Shown in pieces: positions 41,556 through 51,028 of a stretch of 64,000 bases of DNA. The position numbers were made by a program, and so were the translations under genes. Source of the stretch: Faecalicoccus sp. (lineage in GTDB: Bacteria; Bacillota_I; Bacilli_A; Erysipelotrichales; Erysipelotrichaceae); contig JAGAWH010000091.1 in the NCBI GenBank assembly GCA_017941505.1, positions 1 to 64,000 of the forward strand, given 5' to 3'. Each line of letters begins with the position of its first letter. Position 1 is the stretch's first letter. The notes under the pieces are model-generated. The model was not told the origin of the DNA. It searched no databases and worked only from the letters and a program-made list of their open reading frames with translations.

Positions 41556-42868
41556 GATTTACCTTCCCCTGCTTTGTGGACCATATCCTTAAAGATTTGG
41601 CCGCGAACCTCATAATTCTTAAATTGATCAAAGCTGGAACAAGCCGGTGAAAGAAGAATAACATCACCTGGGCCGGCAAGTTCTAATGCCTGATGAAAGG
41701 CATTATCCATCGTTTCACAGGATGTTTGATGACTAAATACAGCACCGAAGGCATCCTGCGTCTGTCCAAAGCTGAAGCAATGTTTTACCTTATGATCATA
41801 TTGTTTTAAATCATCAAAAGAGATGTGCTTATCCTTTCCTCCGCAAAGTAAGATCACATTTTGATCAAATGCGGATAAAGCAGCGCAGGCTGCATGGGTA
41901 TTGGTTGCCTTGGTATCATTATAGATCCGTACACCATTGATGGTTTCTACATATTCAATACGATGTTCAACTCCTTTAAAGGAGACGATCACTTCGCGAA
42001 TATCTTCTAAGGAAACACCCATCTTGTAAGCCATGGCAGCAGCCATCATCGCATTGCCGCAGTTAAAATCTCCTACGATTTTTAAATCATTAACATCAAA
42101 CAACATTTCACCTTTTAAATAGGTATAATGTCCATCTTTATATAAATCGACATCCGTTCTCTTTAATGAAAAATCAATGACTTCACACGGAATATTCTGT
42201 GCATATTTGACAATCTCCGGTTCATCTACATTGCGGATAAACCAATCCTCTTTATGACAGTTTTTATAGATTCGCATTTTAGAACTATAATACTCTTCCA
42301 GTGAATCCATATAATCCAGATGATCCGGTGCAAGATTGGTTACCGTGCTGACTACCGGTCTAAAGGTATCAATACCCATCAATTGGAAATTACTGAGCTC
42401 TAAGGCAACATCCATCGTTTCATCCCCATGCGCTAAAACCTGTTCACTTAAAGGAATACCGATATTACCGGCAGCCAGTGCAGGTTTCTTTTTGTTCAGC
42501 ATTTCATGAAGAAGGGTTGTTACAGTGGTCTTACCATCCGTTCCTGTAATTGCGCCATAGGTAAACTTCGGTGAAAAACGATACCCGATTTCAATTTCTG
42601 TAAAGATAGGGACATTCTTCTCCACAAAATACTTTACAAAAGGTACACGATACGGAATACCCGGATTCTTTACTACAAAAGGATAATCAATCTCTTTTAA
42701 TGAGTCCGGATGACCGTTATCGAACACTTCAATTCCCATGGCCTCCAGTTCTTCTTTCTGGACAACTTCTTTTGAATCCGTCAAGATTACGTGATATCCG
42801 TTTTTTAATAACAGTTTACTGACCGCTACACCGCTGCGAGCAGCCCCAATCACAAGTACTGTTTCCAT
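41552..42868 (-). CDS. murD: UDP-N-acetylmuramoyl-L-alanine:D-glutamate ligase
   Basis: Adds D-Glu to UDP-MurNAc-L-Ala in the cytoplasm. Rossmann start VLVIGAARSGVAVSKLL, ATP loop GAITGTDGKTTVTTLLHEML (P-loop GTDGKTT), and C-terminal HCFSFGQTQD and LLSPACSSFDQFKNYEVRG are typical MurD. Its ATG follows the mraY stop without a gap. Part of a trimmed dcw cluster, mraY-murD-uppP. Confidence 0.97.
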   Translation of the reverse strand: METVLVIGAARSGVAVSKLLLKNGYHVILTDSKEVVQKEELEAMGIEVFDNGHPDSLKEIDYPFVVKNPGIPYRVPFVKYFVEKNVPIFTEIEIGYRFSPKFTYGAITGTDGKTTVTTLLHEMLNKKKPALAAGNIGIPLSEQVLAHGDETMDVALELSNFQLMGIDTFRPVVSTVTNLAPDHLDYMDSLEEYYSSKMRIYKNCHKEDWFIRNVDEPEIVKYAQNIPCEVIDFSLKRTDVDLYKDGHYTYLKGEMLFDVNDLKIVGDFNCGNAMMAAAMAYKMGVSLEDIREVIVSFKGVEHRIEYVETINGVRIYNDTKATNTHAACAALSAFDQNVILLCGGKDKHISFDDLKQYDHKVKHCFSFGQTQDAFGAVFSHQTSCETMDNAFHQALELAGPGDVILLSPACSSFDQFKNYEVRGQIFKDMVHKAGEGKS

Positions 42869-43840
42869 TTATCTCACTCCCAACAACAATCCTATAATTG
42901 CGAATACGATTCCTGCCAGCCAGAAACGATGAACAACCTGAGTCTCTGTCCAGCCGCATAGTTCAAAATGATGATGAAGCGGTGCCATTTTGAAGACACG
43001 CTTGCCTGTACGTTTAAAATGGGTAACCTGAATCACTACACTGAGCGTTTCAAGTACAAATACCATACCGATCACAATCAGCAGAATTTCCTGCTTCAAT
43101 ACCATGGCAGATGCCGCTAACAAGCCGCCTAAGGCTAGTGAACCGGTATCTCCCATAAAAATCTTGGCCGGATGCTTATTGAAATGTAAGTAGCCTAAGA
43201 GAGCTCCAATCACAAGGATCAAGAGGAAGGCAACATTTGAATAAAGCTTCCATGCGAATACTACAAATGGAATCAGCGCAATAATCATCTGTCCTGCGCA
43301 TAAACCATCTAATCCATCGGTTAAATTGACCGCATTGGTCTCTGCCGTAAACATAATAAATATAAGCGGGAAATATAAAAATCCGATATCGATATACGTA
43401 TTAAAAACGGGAATCCATAAAGCGGTTGGATTATGCGCTTTATACATAATATAGAAGATAACCGCCAATACTGACTGCATCGCAAACTTGTATGCCGGCT
43501 TAAGACCTTCATTATTTTTCTGTACAACAATGATATAATCATCGATAAATCCGATAATTCCATAGCCTACGAAGGCTAATAAAATAATCAGGATATTGTG
43601 ATCCAGCTTAAATGGTGAAAATAAAGAAAAGATTAAATATAATATTGTCGGAACTAAGATAAAGGCAATTCCTCCCATGGTCGGTGTTCCGTTTTTGACT
43701 TTATGACTTTCAAGACCTTCTTTACGTTCTGTCTGACCGAATTTGATCTTATGCAGGTACTTAATCAGACCCGGCATAATTAAAAACATGCAAAGAATAC
43801 TCAGGGCAAACCCTATAACCATCCAGATTGTATTTGACAT
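42869..43840 (-). CDS. mraY: Phospho-N-acetylmuramoyl-pentapeptide transferase
   Basis: Transfers phospho-MurNAc-pentapeptide to undecaprenyl phosphate, making lipid I. Polytopic (about ten helices), with GTPTMGGIAFI, the FIDDYIIVVQKNNEGL aspartate motif, NAVNLTDGLDGLCAG and MAPLHHHFELCGW. The ATG at 43838-43840 with GGGAGGAG is preferred to one five codons upstream. First gene of the unit; its promoter region is shared divergently with rpmB. Confidence 0.97.
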   Translation of the reverse strand: MSNTIWMVIGFALSILCMFLIMPGLIKYLHKIKFGQTERKEGLESHKVKNGTPTMGGIAFILVPTILYLIFSLFSPFKLDHNILIILLAFVGYGIIGFIDDYIIVVQKNNEGLKPAYKFAMQSVLAVIFYIMYKAHNPTALWIPVFNTYIDIGFLYFPLIFIMFTAETNAVNLTDGLDGLCAGQMIIALIPFVVFAWKLYSNVAFLLILVIGALLGYLHFNKHPAKIFMGDTGSLALGGLLAASAMVLKQEILLIVIGMVFVLETLSVVIQVTHFKRTGKRVFKMAPLHHHFELCGWTETQVVHRFWLAGIVFAIIGLLLGVR

Positions 43841-43909
43841 AGAATCTCCTCCCAATCTACCGAGTAATTATATCATTATATATAGTTTCAAACAAACTGA
43901 AATTTATGC

Positions 43910-43938
43910 TTGAAAAAGTAGATTCCAAATGATAATAT
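43910..43938 (+). promoter_or_regulatory. Promoter of rpmB
   Basis: TTGAAA (43910-43915), 17 bp, TAATAT (43933-43938). Confidence 0.5.
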
Positions 43939-43978
43939 AATTAAGCGATTGCGTGAAGAAAATAAAGGAGGTCAGAAT

Positions 43979-44170
43979 ATGTCAAAAGTTTGTGCAGTAT
44001 CTGGTAAAGGTCCTTTATACGGAAATAAACGTTCTCACTCTATGCGTGCATCTCGCCGTAAATGGGACGTTAACTTACAGAAGGTAAGAATCGTTGTCAA
44101 CGGTAAGCCACAGACAATCCGTGTGAGTGCCCGCGCTTTGAGAACCTTGAAAAAACAAGGAGCAATTTAA
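43979..44170 (+). CDS. rpmB: 50S ribosomal protein L28
   Basis: 63-residue large-subunit protein (SKVCAVSGKGPLYGNKRSHS, then RVSARALRTLKK). AAAGGAGG precedes the ATG at 43979; an upstream GTG ten codons earlier is not used because it precedes the ribosome site. The CxxC zinc ribbon of some L28 forms is absent: only one Cys is seen. Confidence 0.97.
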   Translation: MSKVCAVSGKGPLYGNKRSHSMRASRRKWDVNLQKVRIVVNGKPQTIRVSARALRTLKKQGAI

Positions 44171-44193
44171 GAAGTCAATTGACTTCTTTTTTT
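44171..44193 (+). terminator. Terminator of rpmB
   Basis: GAAGTCAATTGACTTC palindrome (44171-44186), then TTTTTTT; starts right after the stop codon. Confidence 0.8.
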
Positions 44194-44201
44194 TACCTCA
44201 G

Positions 44202-44224
44202 AAAAAAAGATGCCGAAGCATCTT
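44202..44224 (-). terminator. Terminator of the priA-thiN operon
   Basis: Stem AAGATGC (44207-44213) / GCATCTT (44218-44224), loop CGAA, followed by TTTTTC on the minus strand. Confidence 0.75.
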
Positions 44225-44822
44225 ATTTATAATTTGATTGGATACACAAAACCGATCCACTATGAATTTCTACATTGCCATAGTCATCTTCTATGGAATT
44301 GGAAACGGCATAGATATCATCCGGATACAAAATGACATGATCTAATGGCCAAAGAAATCCTTTCAATGAAATTTCGGATAGTTCCCTGGCAAAAAAGGAG
44401 ACATGTTTATATAGTTTTTTTATGGTATATGTTCCCTTTTTCAAACATGCTGCCCTTTGAAATTCATCGATCAATATCATTTCCGGATACTTTTCCAATA
44501 AAACCAAGTTCGCATAAGTATGATCCAAACGGCCGGACATAGCTCCGGTCACATAGATTTTTTCATACCCCATTTTGAGGCATTCTACAACAGCTAGTTC
44601 CGTATCGGTCTCATCTTTCATTACCGGATGGATATGCACTTCAGTAACCTGCTTGATTTGATCGAGCTTGTCCATCTCCATCGAATCAAAATCACCGATG
44701 GCCATTTTCATAGGGATGCCTGCTTCCATCAAGATTAAACTTCCGGCATCCACTCCAAAGTAATCACCTTCTATTTCAGGAATTTCCTGAGTTCGCGGTG
44801 TAATCAAAATGGCTGTTTTCAT
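44223..44822 (-). CDS. thiN: Thiamine pyrophosphokinase
   Basis: Converts thiamine to thiamine pyrophosphate with ATP. Landmarks: YFGVDAGSLILMEAGI, AIGDFDSMEMDKL, DETDTELAV and YVTGAMSGRLDHTYANLVLL. 199 residues, slightly under the Bacillus length. It overlaps rpe by four bases. Last gene of the long housekeeping operon that begins at priA. Confidence 0.93.
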   Translation of the reverse strand: MKTAILITPRTQEIPEIEGDYFGVDAGSLILMEAGIPMKMAIGDFDSMEMDKLDQIKQVTEVHIHPVMKDETDTELAVVECLKMGYEKIYVTGAMSGRLDHTYANLVLLEKYPEMILIDEFQRAACLKKGTYTIKKLYKHVSFFARELSEISLKGFLWPLDHVILYPDDIYAVSNSIEDDYGNVEIHSGSVLCIQSNYK

Positions 44823-45481
44823 TTTAATAAGGATTCTACTGCCTCACAAATATCCTTTTTAAAGACATAGCTGCCTGCAACAAGAGTATCACATCCGGCA
44901 TCTACTGCCTTTTGATAAGTCTTATCGGAAATACCACCGTCAATTTCGATGCGGTAATCTAAATTCTTTTCTTCACGCTTCTGATACAGCCAGCGTACCT
45001 TATCTAATTGATCTTCCATAAAGGACTGTCCGCCAAATCCGGGCTCTACACTCATGACAAGTACTAAATCCGTAACATCCAGTACAGATTCAAATTGCGT
45101 GATATCCGTTTTCGGCTTAACTACAAATCCTGCTTTGATTCCCTTATCCTGTAAAGTTTTAATCAGTGCAATAATACGCTTACAGTCATTATCCAGAGCT
45201 TCGGTATGGAAAGTGACAAGGTCAGCACCGGCATCCGCAAAGATAGGAGCGTATTTTTCCGGATCGGTTACCATCAAGTGGGCATCCAAAAATAAATCTG
45301 TTGCCTTATTAAAACCCTTCAGGATATCAGGACCGAAGGTCAAATTCGGCACAAAATGTCCATCCATCACATCAAAGTGCAGCCATTTTGCGCGTGATTT
45401 CTCCAGTTCCTTAATCTGATCCTGCATTCTGGAATAATCCAGGGATAATACAGATGGTGCAATAATTCTTTCCTTGTTCAT
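44819..45481 (-). CDS. rpe: Ribulose-phosphate 3-epimerase
   Basis: Pentose phosphate TIM-barrel epimerase. Metal-site motifs IAPSVLSLDYSRM, WLHFDVMDGHFVPNLTFGP, DAHLMVTDPEKY, MSVEPGFGGQSFM and EIDGGISDKT are complete. 220 residues. The start ATG shares its A with the rsgA TAA stop. Confidence 0.97.
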   Translation of the reverse strand: MNKERIIAPSVLSLDYSRMQDQIKELEKSRAKWLHFDVMDGHFVPNLTFGPDILKGFNKATDLFLDAHLMVTDPEKYAPIFADAGADLVTFHTEALDNDCKRIIALIKTLQDKGIKAGFVVKPKTDITQFESVLDVTDLVLVMSVEPGFGGQSFMEDQLDKVRWLYQKREEKNLDYRIEIDGGISDKTYQKAVDAGCDTLVAGSYVFKKDICEAVESLLK

Positions 45482-46335
45482 TATTTCTTTTCCTCCACGA
45501 TTGTTTTGTAGTCTCGATAAATGGTCGGATTGATTTTTCCTTCATCTAATGCGATTTTTATAGCGCAATCCGGCTCATGAATATGCCGGCAATCCTTAAA
45601 ACGGCAATTACCCAGATACGGTTTAAAATCCAGGATTTTCTGGTCAAAATCTGTCAAATCCAATCTTGTAAAGTCCAGGCTGGAAAATCCCGGTGTGTCC
45701 GCAACCAGACCATCTGCCACATGGTGAAGCTCACATACTCTTGTAGTATGTTTACCTCTGCCCAAAGCTTTGGAAATAGCCTGGGTATGCAGCTCAAAAG
45801 ATGGATCCAGGCGGTTTAACAGAGAACTCTTTCCGGCTCCGGACTGTCCGCATAAGACGCTGATTTTTCCCTGAAGCACATTTTTCAATTCACTGTCATC
45901 GCTTCCCGGATGCGTAAAGACAACCTTATATCCTGCATTTGAATACTGTTTCATTTCCTCTAAAAAGGTAGGATCCGGATTCAAATCATATTTTGTGATA
46001 CAGATAACAGGCTCCACATCGGCTAATGACACCAGAAAAATCAAACGATTTAACAGAAAACTGGAATAATCCGGATCTTTGATACTGGTGACAATTAAAG
46101 CCTGGTCGACATTGGAGACAGCCGGCCGGATCAGACGATTTTTTCTTTCTTCAATAGAATCAATACGATACGAACCTTCCACATATTCATAATTGACAAT
46201 ATCACCGCATACCGGAGATGTAGAAAGGCGCATCTTTCCTCTTGGGTTGGCAATAATTGTCTCTGTTTCCGATTCAATTGTATATTGATTTGAAATTACT
46301 TTTATTATTCTTCCTCGCTGCATATATCTAATCAT
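45481..46335 (-). CDS. rsgA: Ribosome small subunit-dependent GTPase A
   Basis: Late 30S maturation GTPase. An OB-fold N-domain is followed by the circularly permuted GTPase with G4 (CITKYDL) before G1 (GQSGAGKSSLLNRL) and G3 (DTPGFSSLD), then a zinc site CRFKDCRHIHEPDC. 284 residues. It overlaps prkC by 8 bp. Confidence 0.97.
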   Translation of the reverse strand: MIRYMQRGRIIKVISNQYTIESETETIIANPRGKMRLSTSPVCGDIVNYEYVEGSYRIDSIEERKNRLIRPAVSNVDQALIVTSIKDPDYSSFLLNRLIFLVSLADVEPVICITKYDLNPDPTFLEEMKQYSNAGYKVVFTHPGSDDSELKNVLQGKISVLCGQSGAGKSSLLNRLDPSFELHTQAISKALGRGKHTTRVCELHHVADGLVADTPGFSSLDFTRLDLTDFDQKILDFKPYLGNCRFKDCRHIHEPDCAIKIALDEGKINPTIYRDYKTIVEEKK

Positions 46336-47986
46336 AATACAGTGTTACCACTGTATCGGATCCTCTCTGTGTATATTCACTGCCGATATCCGGACTAACG
46401 CTGATGACAACATTATTTCCGGAAACTCCGTACTGTTTTGTGACAACCGCTATTCCAAGCTCATTTAACTCCTGTTTGGCTTCCTCGACATTTTTACCGA
46501 TTAAATCTTCCGGAATAATAATGGATGGATAGGTGCTGATCACAAAGGTAATCTCTTCATTTGCCTGCGGGTCAATCCTATCCCCCGGATTCAATCCCTT
46601 CTGCTGTAGGATGACTCCCGGATTGGTATCGGCTGCCCCTTCTTCTTCGGTAATGATATTTAAGACAACACCTTCTGCCTGGAACTCTTCCAAAACATCG
46701 GAAAGATACAGTCCTGTATAATCTTCAATCAAGTAACTTGGACCTTTGGATATCGTGACCACAATATCAGAGTCCGATGGGACTACCGATCCTCCTCGAA
46801 TGTTAGTCTCAATGACCTGTCCGGCTTCATATTTATCGCTGACCTGATAGTCGGTGGAAATATGATTGGCAGAGAATTTAGCTTTTTCGATTTCCTGAAT
46901 TGCTTCGGATTCTTCCATTCCTACGACATCCGGCATCGTAACATTCCCAAATAAGCCGTCCACATGAACAATGCCGGCAGCAGCTAAGCCAAAAAAGGCC
47001 AGAACACTTACAATCAGCGCAATTAATACACCCATAATAATGGAGCTCAACTTGCGCTTTTTCTTTTTACCTTGATCATATTCTACTTTGACATGACCGT
47101 TTTCAATCTGCACATTGGCTACTTCTTTTTCCGTTAAAACGATACGTTCCACATTCCTGTTTTCCGTATCCCGGCAATGTTGGATATCATGCAGCATATC
47201 TTCCGCTTTTTGATACCGTTCTTCCGGAAGCCGTGCCGTTGCCTTTAAAATGATATTTTCCACCGATTGCGGAATACTCGCATTAAAATCACGAACATAC
47301 GGCATCTTATCCCGCAGGTGTTTAATTGCGATTTCCGTCGGCGTTTTCCCTTTAAACGGAACATCCCCCGTCAACAGCTCATAAAACACAATTCCCAGCG
47401 AATAGATATCGACCTGTGGATTTGGCTCTTTTCCCTCGGCAGTTTCCGGAGCCAAATAATGTGCAGAACCCATCACCGCATTATTGAGTGTCAATTGTAC
47501 GGCGTCGTTGGCAACCGCAATCCCAAAATCGGTTATTTTAACAGTACCATCATCCTTCACCAAAACATTTTGCGGTTTGATATCACGATGAATAATATTG
47601 TGAGAATGCGCATGGGCTACGGCGCTGGTCAACTGTTTCATAATGTTGATGGCTTCCGTAACATTCAACGCTCCCCGCTGCTTGATCAATTCTTTTAGAG
47701 TACGTCCGCGAACATATTCCATTACAATATAATGCATGCCCTCATCTTCACCGACATCATAAATATCGACTACATTGGGATGCGAAAGACGACTTGCCGC
47801 ACTGGCCTCACGCTGGAAGCGAACCAAAGTCATCGGGTCTTCATTTAATTTCGAGCGCAGTACCTTCACCGCCACTACACGATTTAAGATGGTATCTCTG
47901 GCACGATAAACATCGGCCATACCACCCTGCCCAACCAGTGATAATATATGATACCGGTTAGCGATTTCCTTGATCATTTCAGCCAT
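46328..47986 (-). CDS. prkC: PASTA-domain Ser/Thr protein kinase (PrkC/StkP)
   Basis: Membrane kinase that senses peptidoglycan fragments or lipid II. The kinase domain (about 10-265) has GQGGMADVYRARD, VAVKVL, HRDIKPQNVLV and ITDFGIA. A membrane helix follows at about 315-340. Three extracellular PASTA repeats follow (from MPDVVGMEESEAIQ, IEDYTGLYLSDVL and PEDLIGKNVEEAK). The ATG at 47984-47986 with GAGGT overlaps the phosphatase gene by 8 bp; an ATG five codons earlier is less likely. Confidence 0.96.
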   Translation of the reverse strand: MAEMIKEIANRYHILSLVGQGGMADVYRARDTILNRVVAVKVLRSKLNEDPMTLVRFQREASAASRLSHPNVVDIYDVGEDEGMHYIVMEYVRGRTLKELIKQRGALNVTEAINIMKQLTSAVAHAHSHNIIHRDIKPQNVLVKDDGTVKITDFGIAVANDAVQLTLNNAVMGSAHYLAPETAEGKEPNPQVDIYSLGIVFYELLTGDVPFKGKTPTEIAIKHLRDKMPYVRDFNASIPQSVENIILKATARLPEERYQKAEDMLHDIQHCRDTENRNVERIVLTEKEVANVQIENGHVKVEYDQGKKKKRKLSSIIMGVLIALIVSVLAFFGLAAAGIVHVDGLFGNVTMPDVVGMEESEAIQEIEKAKFSANHISTDYQVSDKYEAGQVIETNIRGGSVVPSDSDIVVTISKGPSYLIEDYTGLYLSDVLEEFQAEGVVLNIITEEEGAADTNPGVILQQKGLNPGDRIDPQANEEITFVISTYPSIIIPEDLIGKNVEEAKQELNELGIAVVTKQYGVSGNNVVISVSPDIGSEYTQRGSDTVVTLYYD

Positions 47987-48725
47987 AATGTACCTCGTCA
48001 TTCTCTAATAAAATAACTGTACAATTATCATATCCCCCTGCCTGTAGTGATTTAGAAATCAAAATATTCACCTTTTCCTGCAGGGTATATGTTTTACTTC
48101 GAACTACAGCTTCAATGTCTTCTTTATCCACATATCCGTGAAGTCCATCACTGCAAAGTAATAAATAGTGATAATCAGACCCGATTTTATTGGTATCAAT
48201 CGGGAAAACATGCCAAATTCCTAATGCGTTGGTTAAAACATTCCTTTGGGAGTGTGTTTTTGCCTCTTCTTCGGATATCTTTCCTTCTCGCATCAACTTT
48301 CCGATTACGCTGTGATCTTCACTCATCTGAATAAATCCATCATCATAGTCTGCATAAATGCGGGAATCACCTACATTAAAAATATAGGTAGAATGATTGG
48401 CGATGATCACACCGACACAGGTTGTTCCCATGCCCCGTTCTCTTTTATTCTCCATGCTTTCAGCATAGATCGCATCATTGGCAATATGTAAGGTGGAATC
48501 AATCCACTCTACAACCTGGGAATCCCTGGTGAACGCATCTGCCTTCAGAAAGTTCTCGCGCAAAATAGAAATCGCAAGATGACTGGCCACCTCACCGGCA
48601 GCAGCTCCTCCGATTCCATCACAAACGACAGCTAACCAGTCGTTATTTTCATTTTGGAGAACACAATAATCGTCTTCATTGAGTTTTCTGGTACTTCCTA
48701 CATCTGTATTCGCAAATGCTCTCAT
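47979..48725 (-). CDS. prpC: PP2C-type Ser/Thr phosphatase (PrpC/Stp), partner of PrkC
   Basis: Manganese-dependent phosphatase that reverses PrkC phosphorylation. PP2C metal motifs: ANTDVGSTRKLNEDDY, VVCDGIGGAAAGEVAS, FNVGDSRIY, LLLCSDGLHGYV and GGYDNCTVILL. 248 residues from the ATG at 48723-48725, which has AAAGGAG and overlaps the rlmN stop (ATGA). An upstream ATG 15 codons earlier lies inside rlmN and is rejected. Confidence 0.96.
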   Translation of the reverse strand: MRAFANTDVGSTRKLNEDDYCVLQNENNDWLAVVCDGIGGAAAGEVASHLAISILRENFLKADAFTRDSQVVEWIDSTLHIANDAIYAESMENKRERGMGTTCVGVIIANHSTYIFNVGDSRIYADYDDGFIQMSEDHSVIGKLMREGKISEEEAKTHSQRNVLTNALGIWHVFPIDTNKIGSDYHYLLLCSDGLHGYVDKEDIEAVVRSKTYTLQEKVNILISKSLQAGGYDNCTVILLENDEVHYG

Positions 48726-49768
48726 TGTGCTTCTCCTTTCTTTAACTGTTTGATACGAAGCTGCCCGCACGCTGCATCAATATCATTTCCATGCTCCTTG
48801 CGGATCGTGCATCGTATATTATTTTTCATTAAGAGGTCATAAAAAACCATGGCCTCATCATGGGTAACACTTTGGAATCCCTTTTCATCTACCGCATTAT
48901 AAGGAATTAAATTGACATAGGCATTCAATCCCTTTAACAGCTTGGAAAGCTGTCTGGCATGAACAGGTTTATCATTTACACCTTTCAAAAGTATATATTC
49001 AAATGTAAGGCGGCGATTATTCGTACTTGCGTAATACTTCACTGCCTCCATTAATTTTTCAAGTGGATATGCATGGTTGATCGGCATCAACTCATTTCTT
49101 AGTTCATCATTAGGAGCATGCAGACTGATCGCAAGATTATATTGCGATTTTAAATCCGCAAACTCATATATTTTCGGTACGATTCCACATGTTGAAATCG
49201 TAATATGACGGCTGCCGATTCCTAAACCACGGTCATGATTGACCGTAGACAAAAAATTCAAAACATTGTCATAGTTATCAAACGGTTCACCTGTACCCAT
49301 TACGACAATATGTGACAATCTATCATCTGTCTTATCTAATTCCTTTTGCACATAAAGAACCTGAGCGACCATCTCACCGGCGGTCAAATTTCTTTTTTTC
49401 TTCGTTAATCCGCTGGCACAGAAAGCACATCCCATGTTACAACCCACCTGTGTGGTTACACAGATACTTTTACCATAGTCAAACAACATCATGACACTTT
49501 CAACTAAAGACCCATCATCCAGCTGAAACAGGAATTTAGTCGTGCCATCATGCGAGACCTGTTTAGTGACAAGTTTCAATGGATTTACTATAAAATTTGC
49601 CTTTAAAGTCTCTCTTGTATCCTTTGATAAATTGGTCATTTCATCAATGTCAAATACACGGTTACGGTACAGCCATTGAAAAATCTGGTGTCCCCTGAAA
49701 GACTTCCAGCCAAAATCCTGTGCCAATTCACTCATTTGTTCATAATTAAAGTCATATAAACTCTGCAT
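48722..49768 (-). CDS. rlmN: Dual-specificity 23S rRNA/tRNA adenine-C2 methyltransferase
   Basis: Radical SAM enzyme methylating A2503 of 23S rRNA and A37 of tRNAs. The cluster motif CNMGCAFCASGL (C-x3-C-x2-C) is at about 115, and the methyl-carrying Cys is near the C-terminus in DIDAACGQLR. 348 residues. It precedes prpC in the conserved operon order. Confidence 0.96.
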   Translation of the reverse strand: MQSLYDFNYEQMSELAQDFGWKSFRGHQIFQWLYRNRVFDIDEMTNLSKDTRETLKANFIVNPLKLVTKQVSHDGTTKFLFQLDDGSLVESVMMLFDYGKSICVTTQVGCNMGCAFCASGLTKKKRNLTAGEMVAQVLYVQKELDKTDDRLSHIVVMGTGEPFDNYDNVLNFLSTVNHDRGLGIGSRHITISTCGIVPKIYEFADLKSQYNLAISLHAPNDELRNELMPINHAYPLEKLMEAVKYYASTNNRRLTFEYILLKGVNDKPVHARQLSKLLKGLNAYVNLIPYNAVDEKGFQSVTHDEAMVFYDLLMKNNIRCTIRKEHGNDIDAACGQLRIKQLKKGEAQ

Positions 49769-49812
49769 TCAAAACCCTCAATTTCTATCTACGAATTATA
49801 TCAAAATCAGGC

Positions 49813-51027
49813 CTATACTGCTATTCTTTTTAGCTTTGCCATAAAGAAGCCGTTATGTTGATTGGTGGCTTCAATTGTTTTCATATCTAAACAGATAAAA
49901 TCATCATGCTGCTGCAGGAAGGATTCCACCTGCTTTTCATTTTCTTTCTTGTTCAAGGTACAGGTAGAATACACCAAAATACCATCCATTTTTACATGCT
50001 TCGATGCGCTTTCTAATATTTCCTTCTGTAACGGAATTAAAGAATCCATGTCCGTAGGATCCAAGCGTAATTTAATATCCGGCTTGCGGGCCATGACCCC
50101 ATATCCGGAGCACGGTACATCGCATAACACTCTGTCAAAAAGGCCGACATCCGATAAATCACGGGCATCGAAACACTGTGCCTGCACACATTGGATATGT
50201 AACCTGGCTGCATCTTCTTTGATAAGCTCCACACGATGCGCATGGATATCGCCGGCTACAATACAGCCTTCATCTTCCATCGCTTCTGCCATGGCCATAG
50301 TCTTCGTGCCCGGTGCTGCACAGCAGTCCAAAACCGACATTCCTTTTTCTACACCTACAAATTGACTGATTTGATAAGACCCTGAATCTTGAACAGAAAA
50401 ACGGCCTTTCTTATATAAAGGATGCTGATTCACTTCATGTCCGTTATAAATCATCAAATTTGGTTCATCTGTTTTCGTGAAATCCGGTGACTTAAAGTCA
50501 TCGATATTTCCGCGAATCCGCACATAGACCGGCAGTGTTGCCAATGTTGCCTTCGCAAATTCAACAGCTTTATCAAAGCCATACTGTGCCTTCCACATTT
50601 TTAAGATCCAAACAGGAAGAGATGTCTCTACAGCTGTTTTTTCAAGTTCATCACTTGGATATACGATGTCTGTCGTTTTTACTTTACGTAATACCGCATT
50701 CACAAAGCCCTTCATTTTTGGACTTCTCTGCTTTGCGATTTCAACGGCTTCATTGATCACCGCGTAATCCGGCATGGAATCCATAAATAACAATTGATAT
50801 ACACTCATGCCCATCAATACCTCGATATCCGGCCGGGTACCTTTCTTGGCAAACTGTTTCCAAACATAGGTACAAAATCCATAGTTCTGCAAGGTACCGT
50901 AAAAGATACGGGTTGCAGCAGATCTCTGGGATGGCTCTACCTGATGGAGATTTTTCTGCAAATATAAATTGGAGTACGTCCCCTCATTAATGACACTGTT
51001 CAGTGCTTTAAATACCCATTTTCGCAT
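49813..51027 (-). CDS. rsmB: 16S rRNA m5C methyltransferase RsmB (Sun)
   Basis: Methylates C967 of 16S rRNA. An N-terminal NusB-like helical domain (about 1-125, RSAATRIFYGTLQNYGF, GFVNAVLRKV) is joined to a Rossmann methyltransferase with VLDCCAAPGTKTMAMAEAM, CDVPCSGYGV and catalytic YSTCTLNKKENE. 404 residues. One base follows priA; in Bacillus def and fmt lie between them, but here they are absent. Confidence 0.94.
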   Translation of the reverse strand: MRKWVFKALNSVINEGTYSNLYLQKNLHQVEPSQRSAATRIFYGTLQNYGFCTYVWKQFAKKGTRPDIEVLMGMSVYQLLFMDSMPDYAVINEAVEIAKQRSPKMKGFVNAVLRKVKTTDIVYPSDELEKTAVETSLPVWILKMWKAQYGFDKAVEFAKATLATLPVYVRIRGNIDDFKSPDFTKTDEPNLMIYNGHEVNQHPLYKKGRFSVQDSGSYQISQFVGVEKGMSVLDCCAAPGTKTMAMAEAMEDEGCIVAGDIHAHRVELIKEDAARLHIQCVQAQCFDARDLSDVGLFDRVLCDVPCSGYGVMARKPDIKLRLDPTDMDSLIPLQKEILESASKHVKMDGILVYSTCTLNKKENEKQVESFLQQHDDFICLDMKTIEATNQHNGFFMAKLKRIAV

Positions 51028-51028
51028 A

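Noticed and set aside
47267..47698. 143-codon open frame on the plus strand
   Set aside because: Lies entirely across the PrkC kinase domain in antisense, without a start site signal.
49862..50365. 167-codon open frame on the plus strand
   Set aside because: It is antisense to rsmB, whose motifs are complete, has no ribosome site, and its composition is that of a shadow frame.
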